Assembly (NCBI RefSeq): GCF_002077155.1
Contig: NZ_CP015027.1
Coordinates: 1,094,501 to 1,158,500 of the forward strand
DNA from: Sporosarcina sp. P33
GTDB lineage: Bacteria; Bacillota; Bacilli; Bacillales_A; Planococcaceae
Reading direction: 5' to 3'
Length of the DNA: 64,000 nucleotides
The first letter of the stretch is position 1. Each line of letters starts with the position of its first letter. This document shows, in pieces, positions 36,191 to 44,081 of the stretch. Position numbers and translations under genes: made by a program. The notes under the pieces are model-generated. The model saw only the letters and a program-made list of their open reading frames with translations, was not told the DNA's origin and ran no database searches.

Positions 36191-36294
36191 TTGGAGTTGT
36201 TAAAAGTGAACGGACTTCCGGTGCACTGATGGTGCCGTATGTTGGCTTGGTAACGCTGGCATTAAATTATTCCACCTGGCAATTGAATAAATAA
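36191..36294 (+). pseudogene. tspO: Relic of a TspO/MBR-family gene
   Basis: After a σB promoter and a strong ribosome site, a TTG opens only 12 codons (LELLKVNGLPVH) before TGA. In another frame, from 36193, the sequence reads GVVKSERTSGALMVPYVGLVTLALNYSTW..., ending in LNK and a stop at 36292-36294. This is the last helix of TspO proteins (consensus PYxxW...A.YLNY....LN). About 120 codons in between are missing. An internal deletion of a once σB-controlled tspO explains both ends; identity rests on ~22 residues. Confidence 0.55.
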
Positions 36295-36302
36295 GGATAT
36301 AT

Positions 36303-36341
36303 AAAAATGTCCCTGCCATAGAAGATGGCGGGACATTTTTA
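36303..36341. terminator. Bidirectional terminator beside the TM2 gene
   Basis: Arms 36303-36319 and 36324-36340 (ATGTCCC.GCCAT / ATGGC.GGGACAT) with A and T runs on both sides. Confidence 0.85.
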
Positions 36342-36575
36342 TTGATAATGGTTTTGGCTGTAATTCATACGTTCCGCTGTTCGATAGGCATCGTACATTC
36401 CCCAGATCCAAACGATCGGATAGGTGATGAATCCGATTCCTACAAACATCAGCAAACCGTTAATTCCTTGTAAAATAATGAGCAAAATTCCTTTAAGAAT
36501 TTGTCCATTGTAAATTTGACCGACACCAGTCCAGAAAAAACTCAGCACGGCGGCAATACCCGGATGCTTAAACAT
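36339..36575 (-). CDS. Small TM2-like membrane protein
   Basis: 78 residues with two hydrophobic helices joined by a short turn (FFWTGVGQIYNGQILKGILLII and GLLMFVGIGFITYPIVWIWGMYDAY) and the GVGQIYNGQ...D-A-Y pattern of the TM2 family. Function of stand-alone members is unknown. SD AAGGGGAG. Confidence 0.78.
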   Translation of the reverse strand: MFKHPGIAAVLSFFWTGVGQIYNGQILKGILLIILQGINGLLMFVGIGFITYPIVWIWGMYDAYRTAERMNYSQNHYQ

Positions 36576-36604
36576 GTCATCTCCCCTTCCTGGCTGTTAG
36601 TTTT

Positions 36605-36634
36605 ATCATACAGTATGGAGAAAGGAGTTGACAA
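36605..36634 (-). promoter_or_regulatory. σA promoter of the TM2 gene
   Basis: On the minus strand TTGTCA (36629-36634) and TATGAT (36605-36610) are 18 bases apart. Confidence 0.5.
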
Positions 36635-36654
36635 GGTGTTTGCAGTCTAATTCT

Positions 36655-37194
36655 TCAGAAGCGATCTCTATCCAATTCATCCTCTTGCACGTCTGCGCCG
36701 CCTTCATGCTCACTGTGTTCCGGCAGTGTCTGACTCATTCTGAATGCAGGATCGCCGCCATTCAGCTCTTGATCTGTAATACTTAATCCATTAGCACCCA
36801 GATTTACGTCTGTGCTTTTTCCGTCTCTTCCATAGAAGTCTATGTTCTCCATATAACTGCGCCTCGCTTCACCTGAATCTACGTAAAGCAGCATGCCGCC
36901 CTGCTCAATTTCACGGTAATAGTCAGACGTATCTTCTGTCCCTAATCCCAGACTGTCGATCATACGCCGCACGTGATCTTCTCCTGAAATGAAGCCCATG
37001 AAACGGTCCCACCATGAATCATCCGCTGATTTAATCTCTGCATCTGTCCGATTTTTGACCATAGTCAGCTGATCATCATTTTTCACTACCACATAGATAT
37101 CCTCTTCCGCCCATCCCTCCTTTTTCAGCTCTTCCACCCGGCTCATCAGTTCTGTTTCGTTATGGTACATGCCAATATATCTTTTCTTACCCAT
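36655..37194 (-). CDS. General stress protein, YflT-like domain
   Basis: 179 residues. The N-terminal 110 residues match the general stress protein 17M/YflT domain: YIGMYHNETELMSRVEELKKEGWAEEDIYVVVKN, then WWDRFMGFISGEDHV. An acidic, disordered tail (from about 125, ending QEDELDRDRF) is longer than usual. SD AGGAGGAG. A σB-type promoter 41 bases upstream agrees with the family's known σB control. Confidence 0.82.
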   Translation of the reverse strand: MGKKRYIGMYHNETELMSRVEELKKEGWAEEDIYVVVKNDDQLTMVKNRTDAEIKSADDSWWDRFMGFISGEDHVRRMIDSLGLGTEDTSDYYREIEQGGMLLYVDSGEARRSYMENIDFYGRDGKSTDVNLGANGLSITDQELNGGDPAFRMSQTLPEHSEHEGGADVQEDELDRDRF

Positions 37195-37234
37195 TTTGTA
37201 TCTCCTCCTGTCACTGATCTTCCTATTGCTATAT

Positions 37235-37260
37235 TTACCCCCAATACTATAACCAAAAAC
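37235..37260 (-). promoter_or_regulatory. σB-type promoter of the YflT-like gene
   Basis: On the minus strand GTTTTT (37255-37260) and GGGTAA (37235-37240) are 14 bases apart. Confidence 0.65.
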
Positions 37261-37320
37261 ATTCCGCGTGATGTATAGAACATCCGCTGATGAGAAACCC
37301 TAATAAAAAGGAGTGATTGG

Positions 37321-37728
37321 ATGCTGGAGTTAGATACTTCGATTGAAGGCAAATTGGCGTGTTTTGGGACATTACGGGATAAAGTCGATCAGCACGGTTA
37401 CCATTTTGGAGGAGGATGGGATTATCATAAAGGCAGTTTTGATTCAATCCTCCACCGTGAAGGCGGTGAGACGATTTATTTGCGTCTGCCGTTTGAAGCA
37501 TATGACGGAGAACTGGATGATTTCAACACATTCATTAGATTCAAAAAGCCCTATGTAATTAAACATGTTGTCAATACAGGGTTGGATCGAGACGCAAGTT
37601 CATTGATCAGCGGTTCGTTTAATCAATTTCAGGAACCACTTGACCGCGATGCCCAAATCCGCGATAAAAGCCGATGGGAAACGGCAGGCGAACTGGCAAT
37701 AGAAGAAATTTTACAGTACTTGGAATGA
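37321..37728 (+). CDS. YugN-like family protein
   Basis: 135 residues matching the YugN-like family (PF08868): LACFGTLRDKVDQHGYHFGGGWDYHKGSFDS at the start and a YLRLPFEA core. The fold is α/β; the function is unknown. SD AAAGGAGTG. Divergent from the YflT-like gene and ended by its own terminator. Confidence 0.82.
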   Translation: MLELDTSIEGKLACFGTLRDKVDQHGYHFGGGWDYHKGSFDSILHREGGETIYLRLPFEAYDGELDDFNTFIRFKKPYVIKHVVNTGLDRDASSLISGSFNQFQEPLDRDAQIRDKSRWETAGELAIEEILQYLE

Positions 37729-37729
37729 C

Positions 37730-37768
37730 AAAAGGATCTTTCTGCCCTCTATGGCAGAAGATCCTTTT
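37730..37768. terminator. Bidirectional terminator after the YugN-like gene
   Basis: Long stem AAAAGGATCTT(T)CTGCC (37730-37746) with GGCAGAAGATCCTTTT (37753-37768). Confidence 0.88.
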
Positions 37769-37770
37769 TG

Positions 37771-38094
37771 TTAGTTACTGACACCATGAAGTTTTTCATC
37801 CATTCCATCAGCGCTCAGCACTTGTTTCGGATGCTTCTCAAAAATCGGTTCCAGTTCGCCCATCAGTTCTTCCAGCTCGGCAGCCGTGGAGAATAGTGTT
37901 TCGAAGGACTTTATCTGTCCCCCTGCTTCCACTATCAGTCTCAGGCGCTGCAACGGTTCTCTTCCTGAAAGGTCTTCGTCCGTCATAATAGGTTCTTCGC
38001 CGGCATAATCATCTTGCTGAATCCATGTCGTTCCTGTGTTCTCTGCGCTTTCAGCAAACGAAAGAAGTTCTTCTTTGTCCGTAGTACGTTTCAT
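37771..38094 (-). CDS. Hypothetical acidic protein
   Basis: 107 residues, acidic, no membrane segment, with a C-terminal helix-rich half (FETLFSTAAELEELMGELEPIFEKH). Not recognised. SD GAGGG. A weaker σB-like promoter lies about 35 bases upstream of the start. Confidence 0.6.
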   Translation of the reverse strand: MKRTTDKEELLSFAESAENTGTTWIQQDDYAGEEPIMTDEDLSGREPLQRLRLIVEAGGQIKSFETLFSTAAELEELMGELEPIFEKHPKQVLSADGMDEKLHGVSN

Positions 38095-38126
38095 GGAAAT
38101 CCCTCACTTTATCCGTTTTCCATAGT

Positions 38127-38157
38127 GTTCCCCTTTGATAATGGTTAAAACCATTAT
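38127..38157 (-). promoter_or_regulatory. Weak σB-like promoter overlapped by a 20-base palindrome
   Basis: On the minus strand GTTTTA (38146-38151) and GGGAAC (38127-38132) are 13 bases apart; the last -10 base is off-consensus. The -35 sits in the palindrome ATAATGGTT-AA-AACCATTAT (38138-38157), which could be an operator or a stem without a T run. Confidence 0.4.
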
Positions 38158-38495
38158 TCCCCTGCTTCGTTCGCAAAGTATAATTCTCTGTGCAGGCCGC
38201 ACCCTGGGTTGAAACGGGCTTCACAAGCCGGGCATGCGTAGCCACTTTGGAAGTATTCAGTAATCGTCAGTTCATGCCCGCAGTTTCCGCAAAGCACTGC
38301 TTTTTCGTCAAATCTATTCACAGGCCATACTGCAGAATTGCCGCATCCTTTTTCTTCGTGGCACAGATGACAAGGATAATAAGTCTGGCAGCAGCAGAAT
38401 TTAATTGCGATCCGGTCGGTTTCAGCAGCATAATGAATGCATCGGGTTTCGTCATCCACCAGCAATCCCCGAACTTCCGGTGTGTATCTTTTCAA
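38154..38495 (-). CDS. CHY-type zinc finger protein
   Basis: 113 residues. The CHY zinc finger (PF05495) is complete: CIHYAAETDRIAIKFCCCQTYYPCHLCH, then C.NC (VLCGNC), CPACEARFNPGC and a final H, about a dozen Cys/His ligands for three zinc ions. In bacteria these short proteins are stand-alone and of unknown role. TTG start 9 bases after GAGGAG. Confidence 0.85.
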   Translation of the reverse strand: MKRYTPEVRGLLVDDETRCIHYAAETDRIAIKFCCCQTYYPCHLCHEEKGCGNSAVWPVNRFDEKAVLCGNCGHELTITEYFQSGYACPACEARFNPGCGLHRELYFANEAGE

Positions 38496-38596
38496 ATGGA
38501 TCAGCTCCTCTTATTCCCATCATAAAAGCAGCGTATGAGAGATGCAATAAAATTACATGTATATAGCAGACAGGGATCTGCAGTTCCGTTTCCCGC

Positions 38597-38644
38597 AAAA
38601 AAAGATGCCCTGGAAGCCATGAACTGACGGCTTGCCGGACATCT
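38597..38644 (-). terminator. Terminator of the YqcI/YcgG gene
   Basis: Imperfect stem 38603-38618 with 38629-38644 and T7 on the minus strand. Confidence 0.75.
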
Positions 38645-38648
38645 TTCG

Positions 38649-39380
38649 TTACATTTCTTTATGTGTAAATGGACATTTTCCTGTTATAGGCACACAATCG
38701 TCTCCAATAAAAAACTGTTTCCATTCATTATGTTCGGGATCACCGAAGTGGCTGATGTCGGGATGTTTTGGCAGGTTATCCCACACTTCCACGCGTTCGC
38801 GCACTTTTTCCCGGGAATTGATGCCGCCTTTTTCTGTCCCGGTCAGCCCTTTAAATATTTTTCTCGGCTGGAATCCGATGACCATCGCATTTCCTAAATC
38901 ACGGGTTTTTCTTTGTTTATAAGCCGGCGCATTACCGAATGCAAATATAGGTTCTCCGTGAAAATGAAAGTCCCATAGATAGTGATCGGGATCACGCGGA
39001 GCGTCTGCAGGCCATTCCATGGAATCTTCCTCGTGTACATACTGAAGAATATCCCAGAATTGCTTTCGGTAGTCTTCAATGGAACCTTCTTTTTCAAAAG
39101 GTTCTACAAACACAAACAAACCGTGCCGTTTATGTTTGGGATTTTCAAAAAGTGTTAAAAATGACTCCAATGCCTGTGGTAAGTTGGACCAGTCATCCTG
39201 TGAAATATATGCATACCGCAGTTCGCCTTTATTCTCGCCGGCCATGCCGAAATAACACGGGAAAGTTTTATCCGTCACTATATCGCGAAACGTCTGATAC
39301 TCCCTGCGAAGCCAGTCGGGCAAATCTTTTCGTTCTTGAAAGTCTTCCTTCGTCAATAAAGCGTTAGATGTTTGTATCAA
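38649..39380 (-). CDS. YqcI/YcgG family protein
   Basis: 243 residues matching the YqcI/YcgG family (PF08892): FPCYFGMAGENKGELRYAYI, HGLFVFVEPF, PDHYLWDFHFHGEPIFAFGNAPAY and the C-terminal GDDCVPITGKCPF. Some relatives are heme-dependent N-oxygenases acting on arginine derivatives; whether this one is cannot be said. The TTG at 39380 is chosen, 8 bases after GAGGAGG; the ORF reaches 39401 but would then include that site. A σB-type promoter precedes it. Confidence 0.8.
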   Translation of the reverse strand: MIQTSNALLTKEDFQERKDLPDWLRREYQTFRDIVTDKTFPCYFGMAGENKGELRYAYISQDDWSNLPQALESFLTLFENPKHKRHGLFVFVEPFEKEGSIEDYRKQFWDILQYVHEEDSMEWPADAPRDPDHYLWDFHFHGEPIFAFGNAPAYKQRKTRDLGNAMVIGFQPRKIFKGLTGTEKGGINSREKVRERVEVWDNLPKHPDISHFGDPEHNEWKQFFIGDDCVPITGKCPFTHKEM

Positions 39381-39418
39381 CGTTTTATCCTCCTCTGACA
39401 AACTATGCTGTATATCTG

Positions 39419-39443
39419 TTACCCCAACTCTCCAAAACGAAAC
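39419..39443 (-). promoter_or_regulatory. σB-type promoter of the YqcI/YcgG gene
   Basis: On the minus strand GTTTCG (39438-39443) and GGGTAA (39419-39424) are 13 bases apart. Confidence 0.55.
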
Positions 39444-39557
39444 ATATAAAGGTAGTAGATGTTAATTTATACTCGAATCATAACCTGCAAAATTACAATA
39501 GAATACTCATCTATAGCCTATACAGGATACGAAAGATGAGAATTCTTTATGATTTCT

Positions 39558-40577
39558 TTAGTTAGGTTCTAATAAGACTTCCTCTACATCGCTGCCATCC
39601 TGATTGACTCGATACAGGTGATAATCCGGTGTGCGTGCACCGAACTCATGATCTACCATGAAGTATATTTTATCATCAGGTCCGAGTACAGGTTTCGATG
39701 CAGACTCTTTCAATGCCGTCAGCTGTTCCGTCTTATACGTTTTCCAATTAAACGTAAAGAGCTCATACTCAAAAATACCATTAGCCCCCGTCCCCGCCAC
39801 GGCCTGATAGATGATAGTCTGTTTCTCGGGAAGCAGAAGGAAGTCGTATACATCTTCTGCCTCAACAGGACTGCTGATGACTGACGTTTCATTTGGTGTA
39901 TCCAAAGGAATTTCAAATATCCGATCATTGCTGGTAAATGATATTTCCTCTGTTTCATCGTATGCATCATCATTCGTCTGAATATAAACAGAATTTTTGA
40001 CAGCAGATACTTGCAGGGAGCCCATACTGTATTTCTTGAAGTCAGTATGCTTGGTATGAAGCTTGTTTTTCATATCGTAGCTGTGTACATCAAAATCATG
40101 CGGATGTTTGGACGCAATCGGTGAGTAATTCGTATAGTCATCTGCCTGTAAATAAAAAAGTGTGTCTGGATTTTTTGGATCAAAAGCAATTTCTGTTATG
40201 ATGTCGGCAGAAGTATAGATCGTTTCGGCGTCTAGTGAATCCAAATCAATCAGATGAATTTCTGAACCATTGTGATCTTCTAAGTCTTTACTCTGTTCAA
40301 CATAAGCAAGCTTTTTTCCATCTTCCGTGAATATCATATCCGCAATCGCCCGCTCCACAGGCAACTGAATCATCATTTCCTGTCCATTCAGGTGAATTGT
40401 GGCTTGACCTTTATGATAAGTAACAGCAGCAATTTCACCAGTTGGAGAGACTGAATAGACATCTGTCATCCCCTCTTGTTTTTCGTTTTCATTTTTATTG
40501 AATAATACACCCAATGTAATAAGTACCACAGTAATGATGGCAATAGAGCTTAATATAATGACCAGCGATTTTTTCAT
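39558..40577 (-). CDS. Membrane-anchored β-propeller (TolB/WD40-like) protein
   Basis: 339 residues: an N-terminal transmembrane anchor (SLVIILSSIAIITVVLITLGVLF) then an extracytoplasmic domain with repeats such as GKKLAYVEQSKDL, PKNPDTLFYLQADD, KQTIIYQAVAG and DDKIYFMVDHEFG, typical of β-propeller blades. Probably a sensor or binding protein working with the membrane protein encoded just upstream. The ATG at 40577 follows GGGAGAG; the longer ORF lacks a site. Third gene of the PadR operon. Confidence 0.72.
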   Translation of the reverse strand: MKKSLVIILSSIAIITVVLITLGVLFNKNENEKQEGMTDVYSVSPTGEIAAVTYHKGQATIHLNGQEMMIQLPVERAIADMIFTEDGKKLAYVEQSKDLEDHNGSEIHLIDLDSLDAETIYTSADIITEIAFDPKNPDTLFYLQADDYTNYSPIASKHPHDFDVHSYDMKNKLHTKHTDFKKYSMGSLQVSAVKNSVYIQTNDDAYDETEEISFTSNDRIFEIPLDTPNETSVISSPVEAEDVYDFLLLPEKQTIIYQAVAGTGANGIFEYELFTFNWKTYKTEQLTALKESASKPVLGPDDKIYFMVDHEFGARTPDYHLYRVNQDGSDVEEVLLEPN

Positions 40578-40597
40578 AGGACGACTCTCCCTTCTAT

Positions 40598-41458
40598 TCA
40601 TGATATCCAGATGACGATCACTGCGACTATGCTCAGAAGCTGAAAAGCTGCTACACTGTATGCTGTCTTCTTGCGATGGGCCGCCAATAAGCGAAGCTGT
40701 ATTGCATAAAGAACAGCCCATATAACTAGCGGAATTGCTAACAGCAGCAATGACGCGCTCATCTCTGCTGCAAATATCATGAATGCCCAGAGTAAAAATA
40801 GAGAAAGTGCCATTACCAAAAGACCAACAGTAAGATTGACAAAATGTATTCTTTTTGCATCTTTTTGAAGCGTTTGACTGGATGAGGGATAGTCATAAAT
40901 AGTCGTGCGATACACCAGAATGATTGAAAATAGTATGATGCCAATCCATAACCAGACTAATATACTGGAATAAGGTGAATCCACATATCCGGCAAGCAAA
41001 CTTCCATAGATTGCTAAAAGAATGTGCGCAATCAGCAATCCGTTTACCATCAGGCGACGGTTTAATGCCGCCACAGGATGCATTGTTAAAGTCAGAATCG
41101 ATGCACTCACCAGAACTGCTAAACAAAGCCAGATCATTTCTGCATCTCCTATGATAAATAACTGGAGAAGATAGGTAGAGTAAATAAATAACAGTGAAAC
41201 ACCTGCGAGCCCAATCATCATTTCACGACGGTAAGGATACATCGCATGCTGAAGTTGCTTGCCGACTTCCTTTTCATCACCGAAATTTTCCATGGCCATC
41301 TTCATCGCCTCCTCTTCTGGATATCCTTGCTTTTGCAAATCTTCATATGCACAATACAAATGACTGAGTAATTCCTCTTTCAAATCTTCCCGTTCTTCTG
41401 CATTACAGTCTGTTTGTTTCACCACTATACTAATAAAACGTTCAAATGCCGGAATCAT
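40598..41458 (-). CDS. HAAS-domain (DUF1700-like) membrane protein
   Basis: 286 residues. The N-terminal ~80 residues (CNAEEREDLKEELLSHLYCAYEDLQKQGYPEEEAMKMAMENFGD) are the HAAS/permease-prefix domain, a cytosolic helical module typically encoded next to PadR regulators. It is followed by about eight hydrophobic segments. The start overlaps the PadR stop by 4 bases. The role is unknown; such modules are thought to signal envelope or peptide stress. Confidence 0.78.
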   Translation of the reverse strand: MIPAFERFISIVVKQTDCNAEEREDLKEELLSHLYCAYEDLQKQGYPEEEAMKMAMENFGDEKEVGKQLQHAMYPYRREMMIGLAGVSLLFIYSTYLLQLFIIGDAEMIWLCLAVLVSASILTLTMHPVAALNRRLMVNGLLIAHILLAIYGSLLAGYVDSPYSSILVWLWIGIILFSIILVYRTTIYDYPSSSQTLQKDAKRIHFVNLTVGLLVMALSLFLLWAFMIFAAEMSASLLLLAIPLVIWAVLYAIQLRLLAAHRKKTAYSVAAFQLLSIVAVIVIWIS

Positions 41459-41778
41459 ATCAGACCATCCGAACTTTTATGGACAAGGGCATTCATCCAT
41501 TCCCAGTTTTCCTGTTTGGTTTCCAGCGCCACGCCGCCTTCATTGGTAAGACGGTAATATTTCCTGCGTCCGTTTTCCCCTTCTTGCCAGTAGGATTGAA
41601 CCCACCCCTTTTTCTCCAGCCGTTTCAAAGCTGCATATAATGTCCCTTCACTCATCTTATACGTATCATCGCTCAACTCTTTCAATACTTTCACAATTTC
41701 ATATCCGTATAGATCACGCTGAGCGATCAGCGACAATAAAATCAAATCTATACTGCCTTTCATCATTTCCTGATCCAT
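41455..41778 (-). CDS. PadR-family transcriptional regulator
   Basis: 107 residues, PadR-s2 size. Winged helix: LILLSLIAQRDLYGYEIVKVL, then SEGTLYAALKRLEKKGWVQSYW as the recognition helix and wing, GRRKYYRLTNEG, and a short C-terminal dimer helix. A repressor that most likely controls its own three-gene operon through the palindrome in its promoter. The ATG at 41778 follows GAGGTG by 6 bases. Confidence 0.87.
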   Translation of the reverse strand: MDQEMMKGSIDLILLSLIAQRDLYGYEIVKVLKELSDDTYKMSEGTLYAALKRLEKKGWVQSYWQEGENGRRKYYRLTNEGGVALETKQENWEWMNALVHKSSDGLI

Positions 41779-41799
41779 TTTCTTCACCTCTTTTACTAC

Positions 41800-41828
41800 A
41801 TGCTAACACGATGTACATCGTAATACAA
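41800..41828 (-). promoter_or_regulatory. PadR operon promoter with an operator in the spacer
   Basis: On the minus strand TTGTAT (41823-41828) and TAGCAT (41800-41805) are 17 bases apart. The spacer is filled by a perfect 14-base palindrome ACGATGTACATCGT (41808-41821) that contains the ATGT/ACAT half-sites known for PadR. Confidence 0.65.
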
Positions 41829-41833
41829 TGCAT

Positions 41834-41871
41834 TAAAAAACACCCTATCGAAAGTAGTTCGATAAGGTGTT
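41834..41871 (-). terminator. Terminator of the carboxymuconolactone-decarboxylase-like gene
   Basis: Stem AACACC..ATCGAA (41839-41852) with TTCGAT..GGTGTT (41858-41871), T6 on the minus strand; it ends shortly after the PadR promoter, whose -35 lies at 41823-41828. Confidence 0.7.
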
Positions 41872-41874
41872 GTA

Positions 41875-42243
41875 TTATTGTATAGGTTTCGGATTTTCCT
41901 GCAGCTCATCCAGTGTCTGCATAACGATTGTAACTGCCTGACTCAATGCGCTTCCTCCGCCCAGTGCGGCGGCGACACCTACCGCTTCCAATACTTCGCC
42001 AACCGTACAGCCATTATCTATACAGCCTTTCGTATGATAGATGATGCAGTATTCACTATGGGCATAGACGCTTACCGCCAGCGCTATTAAATGCTTGTAC
42101 TTCTGACTGACTTCTCCTTCTTCAAAACATACTTCAGAAAAAGCATGGAATGATTTCATTAATTTTGGCACTTGTTCGCTCATCGCACCCATACCAGTTT
42201 TATAATCTGCCAGCACTGCATCTGTAAATGTATAATCTTCCAT
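41875..42243 (-). CDS. Carboxymuconolactone decarboxylase family (AhpD-like) protein
   Basis: 122 residues, single CMD domain. The helical core with KHLIALAVSVYAHSEYCIIYHTKGC carries a Cys with a following His in place of the CxxC of AhpD, and TVGEVLEAVGVAAALGGGSAL follows. Members are AhpD-like antioxidants or γ-carboxymuconolactone decarboxylases; no aromatic pathway genes are near, so the former or an unknown role is more likely. SD CGGGAGG. Confidence 0.8.
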   Translation of the reverse strand: MEDYTFTDAVLADYKTGMGAMSEQVPKLMKSFHAFSEVCFEEGEVSQKYKHLIALAVSVYAHSEYCIIYHTKGCIDNGCTVGEVLEAVGVAAALGGGSALSQAVTIVMQTLDELQENPKPIQ

Positions 42244-42343
42244 AAAAATCGCCTCCCGTATTGGCGTAGTATGTCCCCTTTTTTGTTTGCTATGCAGTGA
42301 TTATGGAAATGATATAGTCAAAGACAAGCCTAGGAGGTGCGTG

Positions 42344-42841
42344 ATGAAAGTTGTGATTACAGGTGATACACATATACCCGGCAGAGGTAAGAATTTGCCG
42401 GCACGTTTACTGGCCGAATGCGATACAGCTGACTTAATCTTACATACAGGTGATTGGAAATCGATGGAGGCGGTGCAAATGTTTTCGGAATTTGCGGAAG
42501 TTAAGGGCGTATCAGGAAATGCAGATTCTGAAGAAGTCAAAAAGTTATTCCCCTTGCAGCAAGTGATTCAAGCAGGTGATGTGCGAATTGGATTAGTGCA
42601 TGGGCACGGGGAGAAAAAGACGACGGAGAAACGCGTTATTGAAGCATTTGAAGGAGTGCCTGCCGACGTAATTGTCTTCGGACACTCCCATATTCCTATG
42701 CTTCGTTATATGAATAAAACTCTTCTGCTGAATCCCGGATCTCCCACTGACAAACGGAAGCTGCCGCATTATTCATTTGCCATATTGCATATTACCGAAG
42801 AAATTCGGGCAGAGCTCGTGTTTTTTAATGATAAAACGTAA
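42344..42841 (+). CDS. YfcE/MJ0936-type metallophosphoesterase
   Basis: 165 residues. Metal-site motifs in order: GDTHIPG, LHTGDW, GVSGNADS (GNxD), VHGHGE and FGHSHIP (GHxH). These small phosphodiesterases cleave model phosphodiesters or cyclic nucleotides; the natural substrate is not known. The ATG at 42344 is used, following AGGAGGTGC; the adjacent GTG at 42341 is too close to it. Confidence 0.85.
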   Translation: MKVVITGDTHIPGRGKNLPARLLAECDTADLILHTGDWKSMEAVQMFSEFAEVKGVSGNADSEEVKKLFPLQQVIQAGDVRIGLVHGHGEKKTTEKRVIEAFEGVPADVIVFGHSHIPMLRYMNKTLLLNPGSPTDKRKLPHYSFAILHITEEIRAELVFFNDKT

Positions 42842-42857
42842 TGAATGGAATAGTTAT

Positions 42858-43877
42858 TCAGTACGTCCAGCCGCGTGTATATTGAACCGCGGATTCGATT
42901 TCGGCACCAAGTTCCTTCGCTGCCCTGTACGGCCAGTACGGATCGCGCAATAATTCCCGTGCCAGCAATACAATATCTGCACGGTCATTTTGTAAAATTT
43001 CCTCTGCCTGAAGTGCGGAAGTGATCAAGCCTACAGCGCCTGTCGCAATATTTGCCTTCCGGCGTATCGTATCTGCAAATGGCACTTGGTAGCCAGGGAA
43101 CGCATGAATCGCTGCGGGCACTACACCACCCGAGCTGACATCGACTAAATCGACACCCTGTTCTTTCATCCAAACTGCCATTTCAGCATATTGTGAAGCA
43201 TCCATTCCGCCTTCGCGGTAGTCTTCTGCTGAGATTCTGACAAATAGCGGGCCTTCCCAGACAGAACGGACCGCGTCAATCACTTGCCGCAAAATACGGT
43301 AGCGGTTTTCTGCCGATCCCCCATATTCATCTTCCCGGCGATTGCATAAAGGCGTCAGGAATTCGTTGAGCAGATAGCCGTGCGCACCATGAATTTCAAT
43401 AACGTCAAAACCGGCCTTTTTTGACCGGATGGCCGCCTGCTTGAACGCTTCGATCGTTTCTTCTATATCTGCAGCTGACATTTCTGCTGGTGTTTTATAT
43501 TCTTCACTGAAAGCAATCGCACTCGGCGCGTAAATCGTTCCGTCCACGGTGGCTTTTCTTCCTGCATGTGCCAGCTGGATGCCTGTACGTGCTCCATGCT
43601 GCTTCATCAAACGGACTAATTCAGCTAATCCTTCCACATGATCATCTGACCAGATCCCTAAATCTTCACTTGAAATCCTGCCTTGGGGCTGTACCGCAGT
43701 TGCTTCTACTATGATGAGGCCTACTTGTCCTACTGCACGGGCCGGATAATGGGTTTTATGCCAGTCTTCCACTTTTCCGTCCTGGTTATGCGAAGAGTAC
43801 ATACACATCGGTGACATCGCGATCCGATTTTTGAACTCTACGCCGCGGATTGTATAAGGGCTGAATAATTTTGTCAT
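42858..43877 (-). CDS. namA: NADPH dehydrogenase, old yellow enzyme family
   Basis: 339 residues, the size of B. subtilis NamA (YqjM). FMN-binding and active-site motifs: SPMCMYSS (Cys that tunes the flavin), [33 protein letters not shown] with the His pair for substrate, and C-terminal [14 protein letters not shown]-like residues. It reduces α,β-unsaturated carbonyls and nitro compounds with NADPH, probably in detoxification. SD AAGGAGG. Confidence 0.92.
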   Translation of the reverse strand: MTKLFSPYTIRGVEFKNRIAMSPMCMYSSHNQDGKVEDWHKTHYPARAVGQVGLIIVEATAVQPQGRISSEDLGIWSDDHVEGLAELVRLMKQHGARTGIQLAHAGRKATVDGTIYAPSAIAFSEEYKTPAEMSAADIEETIEAFKQAAIRSKKAGFDVIEIHGAHGYLLNEFLTPLCNRREDEYGGSAENRYRILRQVIDAVRSVWEGPLFVRISAEDYREGGMDASQYAEMAVWMKEQGVDLVDVSSGGVVPAAIHAFPGYQVPFADTIRRKANIATGAVGLITSALQAEEILQNDRADIVLLARELLRDPYWPYRAAKELGAEIESAVQYTRGWTY

Positions 43878-44020
43878 GAATGATTCCTCCTTCAGTTATT
43901 GCTACGGAAAGTATAGCAAACCTGAAGATTTTTTTAATGAATGAGGATTTCCTTGATTACTTTATTTCCTTAATGAAACAGAGGGAAGTTCTGAGACGTA
44001 TCCTGCAGTATATAGAGTGC

Positions 44021-44060
44021 AAAAACTCAAGACGGCTCCTTATGGGAATCGTCTTGAGTT
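44021..44060 (-). terminator. Terminator of the DJ-1/PfpI gene
   Basis: AACTCAAGACG (44024-44034) pairs with CGTCTTGAGTT (44050-44060), then T5 on the minus strand. Confidence 0.82.
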
Positions 44061-44081
44061 GTAGACAAAGCGTATGCAATT

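Noticed and set aside
42290-42317. σB-like site upstream of the metallophosphoesterase gene (GTTTGC-N14-GGAAAT)
   Set aside because: The -10 lacks the third G that is nearly invariant in σB promoters.
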